From Syntrophobacterales bacterium (GTDB lineage Bacteria; Desulfobacterota; Desulfobaccia; Desulfobaccales; 0-14-0-80-60-11), in the NCBI GenBank assembly GCA_023229795.1, contig JALNYP010000101.1, forward strand, positions 1 to 9,718: DNA of 9,718 nt. Direction: 5' to 3'. Below are positions 6,330-9,718 of this stretch, piece by piece. Position 1 is the stretch's first letter. Each line of letters begins with the position of its first letter. Below the pieces are notes generated by a model that had not been told where the DNA came from, ran no database searches, and was given only the letters and a program-made list of their open reading frames with translations. Both the position numbers and the translations under genes were made by a program.

Positions 6330-6424
6330 CCGGGTTGGGGTCCACAACTTGCGCCTGGAAAGGAAAAAACCCGGATTTCCCGAGAGTTATCCTTCGCAGA
6401 AATGGCTTGCACGCCACCGGGTTT
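6330..6424 (+). promoter_or_regulatory. Three alternating inverted repeats in the leader of the amidohydrolase gene
   Basis: The 152-base divergent space (6284-6435) contains CCGGGTT at 6330-6336, AAACCCGG at 6367-6374 and CCGGGTTT at 6417-6424. The middle copy can pair with either the first (7 bases) or the last (8 bases). The last lies directly before the ribosome site GGAG (6425-6428) of the amidohydrolase gene, so the second pairing would bury it. This resembles an attenuator-like choice, but such short repeats could be chance. No convincing plus-strand promoter was seen. Confidence 0.25.
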
Positions 6425-6435
6425 GGAGCCATAGT

Positions 6436-7281
6436 ATGGATATGATTATAGATGGGCACACCCACGTCTTCCCGGAGGAAATCTGCCGCCACCGGGAGGA
6501 TTACTTTGCTGATGAGCCGGCCTTCCGCCTGCTCTACGATTCTCCCAAGTCGAAGCTGGTGGGGCCGGAAGAGATGGTGGGGGCCATGGCCGAGGCCGGG
6601 GTGGAGGCCGCGGTGGTCATGGGTTTTCCCTGGCGCAAGGAGCGCCTCTGGCGCCGCCAACACGAAGTGATCCTCGAAGCCATGCGCCGCTTTCCCCGAA
6701 CCCTCATCGGGTTTTGTGCGGTGCATATCCTGGAGCCCGGCGCCGCCCGGGAGGTGGAGCGGTGCCTGGCCGCGGGCTTTAAGGGCGTGGGGGAACTGGC
6801 CTGGTACGAGACCGACCTCAAAGAAGATCTCACCGCCTGGCTCACCCCCATCGCCGAACTCTGCCAGCACTTCCGGGTGCCGCTCCTGCTCCACACCAAT
6901 GATCCGGTGGGGCCGCGCTACCCGGGCAAAGCCGCGCTGTCCCTGCCGGCGCTCTATGAGGCCATCAAGGCCTTCCCGGAAGTCGACTGGATCCTGGCCC
7001 ACTGGGGCGGGGGGCTGCCCTTCTACGGCCTGATGAAGAAAGAAGGCCCCGAGGTCCTGCGCCGGGTCTATTTCGATACCGCGGCCTCGCCCTACCTCTA
7101 CCGGCCCCAAATCTACCGGCTCGCCGCCGAAATGGTGGGCCCGGAGAAAATCATCTTCGGCAGCGACTACCCCTTGCTGCCCGTCAGCCGCTACCTGAAA
7201 GAGCTTGACGAAGCCAACCTGCCGGAGGAGTGGCGGGAGATGATTTTGGGGGGGAATCTGGCGAAGTTGATGGGACTTTAG
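6436..7281 (+). CDS. Metal-dependent hydrolase, amidohydrolase-2 family (TIM barrel)
   Basis: The start is the ATG at 6436: GGAG lies 7 bases before it, and the protein then opens with MDMIIDGHTHVFPEE, which is the usual N terminus of this family. The in-frame codons upstream (from 6349) are the leader. The 281 residues show HTH metal ligands (His8, His10), GVGE (Glu120), LLLHTND (His153), ILAHWGGG (His189) and IIFGSDYPL (Asp244), the complete set for a zinc-type amidohydrolase of PF04909, the group that includes ACMSD-type decarboxylases and hydrolases. The substrate cannot be inferred. No signal peptide is present, so it is cytoplasmic. It is transcribed away from the L,D-transpeptidase gene and followed directly by the repeat island. 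The hairpin at 7323-7339 with ATTTTATT soon after may end the transcript. Confidence 0.88.
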   Translation: MDMIIDGHTHVFPEEICRHREDYFADEPAFRLLYDSPKSKLVGPEEMVGAMAEAGVEAAVVMGFPWRKERLWRRQHEVILEAMRRFPRTLIGFCAVHILEPGAAREVERCLAAGFKGVGELAWYETDLKEDLTAWLTPIAELCQHFRVPLLLHTNDPVGPRYPGKAALSLPALYEAIKAFPEVDWILAHWGGGLPFYGLMKKEGPEVLRRVYFDTAASPYLYRPQIYRLAAEMVGPEKIIFGSDYPLLPVSRYLKELDEANLPEEWREMILGGNLAKLMGL

Positions 7282-7303
7282 CTTTCAGCTTGAAGCGGTC
7301 AGC
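7282..7303 (-). repeat. Heptad GCTGAnn repeat, left and inverted copy
   Basis: Read on the minus strand, this stretch gives GCTGACC, GCTTCAA, GCTGAAA in 7-base steps. The 10-base core AGCGGTCAGC at 7294-7303 is the exact reverse complement of GCTGACCGCT found twice at 7804-7820. It begins immediately after the stop of the amidohydrolase gene. Confidence 0.5.
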
Positions 7304-7317
7304 CGCGCCGTTCATAC

Positions 7318-7344
7318 TTTATGGTGCGCAGTGCGCACCCTACA
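7318..7344 (+). repeat. GGTGCGC hairpin repeat, direct copy 1
   Basis: Arms GGTGCGC (7323-7329) and GCGCACC (7333-7339), loop AGT, tail CTAC. Together with the flank TTTAT and a closing A, 27 bases are identical to 7773-7799. It could act as a terminator of the amidohydrolase gene, as ATTTTATT follows the tail. Confidence 0.85.
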
Positions 7345-7354
7345 TTTTATTCCC

Positions 7355-7381
7355 TCGTTCCCAAGTTGTACTTGGGAACGA
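7355..7381 (+). repeat. Long hairpin with 11-base arms (CGTTCCCAAG type)
   Basis: The arms TCGTTCCCAAG and CTTGGGAACGA pair perfectly around the loop TTGTA. Hairpins of the CGTTCCCA...TGGGAACG kind are, from memory, frequent dispersed repeats in bacterial genomes. It probably belongs with the two hairpins that follow (7392-7406 and 7415-7430). Confidence 0.75.
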
Positions 7382-7391
7382 AAATGGTTTG

Positions 7392-7406
7392 CCAAGCTGA
7401 GCTTGG
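7392..7406 (+). repeat. Short hairpin CCAAGC / GCTTGG
   Basis: A 6-base perfect stem with the loop TGA, 10 bases after the 11-base hairpin and sharing its CCAAG core. It is likely a second part of the same composite repeat. Confidence 0.5.
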
Positions 7407-7414
7407 TGGTTAAA

Positions 7415-7430
7415 TGCGTTCCAAAACGCA
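7415..7430 (+). promoter_or_regulatory. Hairpin abutting the ribosome site of the zinc-finger gene
   Basis: TGCGTT and AACGCA pair around CCAA, and the right arm ends at the first base of the ribosome site AGGA (7430-7433). It may be the end of the composite repeat, or an operator for the downstream zinc-finger protein, as MqsA-type proteins bind a palindrome at their own promoter. The sequence does not match the known MqsA site, so I do not press this. Confidence 0.3.
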
Positions 7431-7440
7431 GGAATGTCCC

Positions 7441-7662
7441 ATGAAATGCAGCGTCTGTGGTTCGAAATTAAGGCCTTTGATTACAGACTTGCCTTTCAAG
7501 GTGAGTGATACGAGCATCGTGATCTTGAAAGGCTTACCGGTGTTGCAATGCGATAACTGTAGCGAATACTTGCTAGACGACTTGGTGATGAACCGAGTGG
7601 AAGAGATCCTGCAAAGAGCAGACGCCGCCGTGGAATTGGAGATCATTCGCTACGCGGCATAA
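7441..7662 (+). CDS. YgiT-type zinc-finger protein (MqsA N-terminal-like antitoxin), apparently orphan
   Basis: The start is the ATG at 7441 with AGGA 7 bases upstream; an earlier in-frame ATG at 7414 lies inside the repeat hairpins. The 73 residues begin MKCSVCGSKL and contain two zinc-binding pairs, CSVC (Cys3, Cys6) and CDNC (Cys37, Cys40). A helix SEYLLDDLVMNRVEEILQRA and a tail ending ELEIIRYAA follow. This is the stand-alone YgiT-type zinc-finger family, normally the antitoxin half of a small toxin-antitoxin pair, often next to a DUF4258-like toxin. Length and motifs are complete. It lacks the C-terminal helix-turn-helix of full MqsA. No toxin open frame is found on either side; only repeats lie at 7282-7440 and 7663-7869. 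It is therefore an orphan antitoxin or a remnant carried with the repeats. Confidence 0.85.
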   Translation: MKCSVCGSKLRPLITDLPFKVSDTSIVILKGLPVLQCDNCSEYLLDDLVMNRVEEILQRADAAVELEIIRYAA

Positions 7663-7705
7663 CCAAAGCGGAAAAAGCTTGAGGCCTGGGTTTATTAACA
7701 AATTC

Positions 7706-7717
7706 AGATTATAATCT
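7706..7717 (+). promoter_or_regulatory. Palindrome AGATTATAATCT containing a -10-like TATAAT, upstream of nadB
   Basis: A perfect 12-base palindrome whose centre includes TATAAT (7710-7715) in a short AT-rich patch. No good -35 hexamer sits 16-18 bases upstream (TGGGTT is poor). It lies about 155 bases before nadB, with two hairpin repeats and a heptad array in between, so a role in nadB control is possible but unproved. Confidence 0.25.
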
Positions 7718-7733
7718 TAGCAAAATGAAGTAT

Positions 7734-7754
7734 GTAGGGTGCGCACCGCGCACC
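7734..7754 (-). repeat. GGTGCGC hairpin repeat, inverted copy
   Basis: On the minus strand: arms GGTGCGC and GCGCACC, loop GGT, tail CTAC. Identical to the unit at 935-955 over 21 bases, but in the opposite orientation. Confidence 0.85.
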
Positions 7755-7772
7755 TTGCCGCGCCTTTCCGAA

Positions 7773-7799
7773 TTTATGGTGCGCAGTGCGCACCCTACA
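7773..7799 (+). repeat. GGTGCGC hairpin repeat, direct copy 2
   Basis: Arms at 7778-7784 and 7788-7794, loop AGT, tail CTAC. Identical over 27 bases to 7318-7344. It lies 23 bases from the inverted copy at 7734-7754, making a head-to-head pair. Confidence 0.85.
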
Positions 7800-7803
7800 A
7801 AAA

Positions 7804-7852
7804 GCTGACCGCTGACCGCTGATGGCTGACAGCTAATAAAAGCTGATAGCTT
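7804..7852 (+). repeat. Tandem heptad repeat GCTGAnn
   Basis: Four 7-base units GCTGACC, GCTGACC, GCTGATG, GCTGACA in a row from 7804 to 7831, then GCT, a 7-base AT-rich break, another GCTGATA (7842-7848) and GCTT. It stops just before the ribosome site of nadB (AAGGA at 7859-7863). An inverted relative lies at 7282-7303. Confidence 0.7.
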
Positions 7853-7869
7853 CTCGCAAAGGAAAGAAT

Positions 7870-9489
7870 TTGGAGTACACCTCAGACATTCTGGTAATCG
7901 GCTCAGGGCTGGCGGGTTTGGGTTATGCCCTGAAGGTGGCGGATTTCGCCCGGGTCAATTTGGTGACCAAGAAGGGCCTCACCGAGACCTCCACCAGCAA
8001 GGCCCAGGGGGGCATTGCCGCGGTCTTGGGACCGGACGACCGGTTTGAATACCACATTAAGGATACCCTCACCACCGGGGAAGGCCTGTCCCACCCGGAC
8101 ATCGTCGAACTGGTGGTCCGCCAGGGTCCGGCGCGCATCCGGGAACTGGTGGAGATGGGTGCCCATTTCGACCTGAACAAGGACAACGGCTACGACCTGG
8201 GCCGGGAAGGCGGCCACTCCCATCGCCGGGTGATTCACGCCCAGGACATGACCGGCGCCGAAGTCGAGCGCATCCTGGCCGAGAAAGTCCTGGCCCACCC
8301 CAATATCCGGGTCTTCGAAAACCACATGGGGGTGGACCTCATCACCCGGCAGCGCCTGGTGCGCCGGGGCGCGGTGGTGGCCAACGCCGAGGAATCTTGT
8401 CTGGGGGCCTACGTCCTCAACACCCTGACCGGGGAAGTGGAGACCTTCTCGGCCGCGATTACGCTGTTGGCGACCGGCGGGGTCGGCAAGGTCTATCTCT
8501 ATACCAGCAACCCGGACATCGCCACCGGCGACGGCATCGCCATGGCCTACCGGGTGGGGGCCTGGATCGGCAACATGGAATTCGTGCAGTTCCACCCCAC
8601 CTGCCTCTATCACTATGCGGCCAAGAATTTCCTGATCTCGGAGGCGCTCCGGGGCGAAGGCGCCGTCCTCATCGACTCGAAGGGCCGCGCCTTCATGGAG
8701 AAGTATCATGCCTTGAAGGACCTGGCCCCCCGGGACACGGTGGCCCGGGCCATCGACCTGGAGATGAAGAAGACCGGCGCGGACTGCGTCTATCTGGATA
8801 TCAGCCACAAACCCGCGGATTTCGTCAAGAGCCGCTTCCCCAACATCTATCAGGAGTGCTTGAAGTACGGCATCGATCTCACCGCCGGGCCTATTCCGGT
8901 GGTGCCCGCGGCCCATTACATGTGCGGCGGGGTGGCGACGGACGCCTGGGGCCGCACCACTATCTCCAACCTCTTTGCGGTGGGGGAAGTCTCCATGACC
9001 GGCCTGCACGGCGCCAACCGCCTGGCCAGCAACTCCCTGTTGGAGGCCCTGGTCTTTTCCCACCAGGCCGCGCAGGTGGCCAAAGAGACCCTGCCGGAGC
9101 TCTTGTCCCGGCCCCTGTCGCCGGTGCCCGAATGGAACCCCTTCGGCGCCACCGACAGCGAAGAGGCCGTGGTGGTCTCCCACAACTGGGACGAGATCCG
9201 GCGCTTCATGTGGAACTACGTGGGCATCGTGCGCACCGACCGGCGGCTGCTCAGGGCGCAGCACCGCATCGACCTGATCCAGCAGGAAATCCAGGAATAC
9301 TACTGGAACTTCATCATTACCAGCGACCTGTTGGAGTTGCGCAATATCGCCACGGTGGCCGACATCATCATCCGCATGGCCTTAAGGCGCAAGGAGAGCC
9401 GGGGACTGCACTATAACCTGGACTATCCTCACCAGGACGATGAGAACTTCCACCAGGATACGTTGATGTCGGCGGAAGGCTGGCATTAG
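7870..9489 (+). CDS. nadB: L-aspartate oxidase, NAD biosynthesis
   Basis: The start is TTG at 7870, with AAGGA 6 bases before it, and the protein opens directly with the FAD-binding strand (SDILVIGSGLAGL, about 5-17). It has 539 residues, matching the usual length of about 540. Further marks are TSTSKAQGGIAAV (40-52), GREGGHSHRRVIHAQDMTG (111-129), FVQFHPT (His242), ISEALRGEGA, LAPRDTVARAI (Arg288, catalytic), DISHKPADF, VVPAAHYMCGG (His349) and GEVSMTGLHGANRLASNSLLEALV (372-395), then a helical C-terminal domain. It oxidises L-aspartate to iminoaspartate with FAD, using O2 or fumarate as acceptor. NadA then condenses this with dihydroxyacetone phosphate to quinolinate. The succinate dehydrogenase/fumarate reductase flavoprotein is a relative, but the SMTGLHGANR and HSHRRVIHA forms and the length fit NadB. 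nadA and nadC are not in this window. A hairpin-rich stretch follows. Confidence 0.97.
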   Translation: MEYTSDILVIGSGLAGLGYALKVADFARVNLVTKKGLTETSTSKAQGGIAAVLGPDDRFEYHIKDTLTTGEGLSHPDIVELVVRQGPARIRELVEMGAHFDLNKDNGYDLGREGGHSHRRVIHAQDMTGAEVERILAEKVLAHPNIRVFENHMGVDLITRQRLVRRGAVVANAEESCLGAYVLNTLTGEVETFSAAITLLATGGVGKVYLYTSNPDIATGDGIAMAYRVGAWIGNMEFVQFHPTCLYHYAAKNFLISEALRGEGAVLIDSKGRAFMEKYHALKDLAPRDTVARAIDLEMKKTGADCVYLDISHKPADFVKSRFPNIYQECLKYGIDLTAGPIPVVPAAHYMCGGVATDAWGRTTISNLFAVGEVSMTGLHGANRLASNSLLEALVFSHQAAQVAKETLPELLSRPLSPVPEWNPFGATDSEEAVVVSHNWDEIRRFMWNYVGIVRTDRRLLRAQHRIDLIQQEIQEYYWNFIITSDLLELRNIATVADIIIRMALRRKESRGLHYNLDYPHQDDENFHQDTLMSAEGWH

Positions 9490-9525
9490 GGAGAGAAGGC
9501 CCGGGCGGGACGCCGGTCTAATGCC

Positions 9526-9547
9526 GGCGGCCACAGGCCGCCCTATA
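9526..9547 (+). repeat. GGCGGCC hairpin repeat with CTATA tail (left half of an inverted pair)
   Basis: Arms GGCGGCC and GGCCGCC, loop ACA, tail CTATA. Its left arm overlaps another possible stem, CGCCGG (9511-9516) with CCGGCG (9524-9529). That one could act at the nadB 3' end, but no T run follows either. Confidence 0.75.
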
Positions 9548-9566
9548 TGCTGGGACAGTCGGAATT

Positions 9567-9588
9567 TATAGGGCGGGCTGTGCCCGCC
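9567..9588 (-). repeat. GGCGGGC hairpin repeat with CTATA tail (right half of an inverted pair)
   Basis: On the minus strand: arms GGCGGGC and GCCCGCC, loop ACA, tail CTATA. It matches 9526-9547 at 20 of 22 bases; the two differences are the two partners of one base pair (G:C against C:G). The two units face each other across 19 bases. Confidence 0.75.
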
Positions 9589-9609
9589 GGATTTGGCCTG
9601 AGAGGAATT

Positions 9610-9633
9610 GCACAGGCGAGACGCCTGTGCTAC
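9610..9633 (+). repeat. AGA-loop hairpin repeat (CAGGCG subfamily) with TAC tail
   Basis: Arms GCACAGGCG and CGCCTGTGC form a perfect 9-base stem around AGA, followed by TAC. Relative of 688-706 with a compensated A:T / G:C pair. Confidence 0.75.
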
Positions 9634-9654
9634 TGAATTTGAATTTCTTGTTTT

Positions 9655-9685
9655 TTGACAAAGATTTATCTTTCATGCTGCTAAT
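9655..9685 (+). promoter_or_regulatory. Possible promoter for a gene beyond the right edge
   Basis: A perfect -35 hexamer TTGACA (9655-9660) lies in an AT-rich patch. The -10 options are weak: CTGCTA after 17 bases, or GCTAAT after 19. AAGGA at 9692-9696 and an ATG at 9709 follow, which could be the start of the next gene, but too little sequence remains to judge. Confidence 0.3.
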
Positions 9686-9718
9686 TTGATTAAGGAATCA
9701 GGGCTGGCATGCAGGGCT

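Noticed and set aside
5465..7110. Long opposite-strand frames over the L,D-transpeptidase (5465-6445) and amidohydrolase (6268-7110)
   Set aside because: Both run through the divergent leader and through genes with clear catalytic motifs on the other strand; no support of their own.
7282..7852. CRISPR array
   Set aside because: Repeat units are short hairpins and 7-base tandem units, not equal repeats of 25-40 bases with regular unique spacers, and no cas gene is present.
7903..9264. A minus-strand open frame of 453 codons opposite nadB
   Set aside because: Antisense shadow of a GC-rich gene. The product is His/Gly/Val-rich without motifs, while nadB is certain.
9511..9633. Rho-independent terminator after nadB
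   Set aside because: Several strong stems are present, but none is followed by a run of T, so I list them as repeats only.

Overview
The window is a mostly GC-rich bacterial chromosome segment with dense genes and many short GC-rich hairpin repeats between them. The gene mix (quinolinate-pathway L-aspartate oxidase, an MTA/SAH-type deaminase, a GAF/HD-GYP protein, a YkuD-type L,D-transpeptidase, a diadenylate-cyclase-like protein) would fit a free-living Gram-negative anaerobe. A deltaproteobacterial lineage such as Desulfobacterota is my guess; nothing here proves it (no rRNA, no marker gene).

Layout. Positions 1-590 are AT-rich and look foreign: a possible gene end at the left edge, a hypothetical 124-residue gene on the minus strand, and a 22-codon open frame that stops where the base composition switches to GC-rich. 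From 6283 down to 716 five genes run in the same direction on the minus strand: L,D-transpeptidase, GAF/HD-GYP, MTA/SAH deaminase, a protein with a C-terminal DAC (DisA_N-like) domain, and a small DUF2892-type membrane protein. Gaps are 66, 34, 33-93 (depending on the start chosen) and 119-120 bases, so they could form one operon, although AT-rich spots and hairpins in the gaps may add internal promoters or processing sites. Divergently, from 6436, lies an amidohydrolase of the amidohydrolase-2 family. Then comes a repeat-rich island (7282-7869) carrying an orphan YgiT-type zinc-finger gene, then nadB (7870-9489), then a second repeat cluster up to the window end.

How the genes may work together. 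The minus-strand cluster joins two probable nucleotide second-messenger proteins (HD-GYP for c-di-GMP breakdown; DAC-like for c-di-AMP or a related product) with a periplasmic peptidoglycan cross-linking enzyme and a nucleoside/SAM-salvage enzyme. This suggests an envelope or signalling locus, but that is inference. The DAC-like protein is the most interesting item: a long N-terminal region I cannot name, and RHQ in place of the canonical RHR motif. The intergenic hairpins form at least three related subfamilies (7-9 bp arms, usually a 3-base loop, often a CTAC or CTATA tail). They show paired compensatory base changes, so the hairpin itself seems to be conserved.
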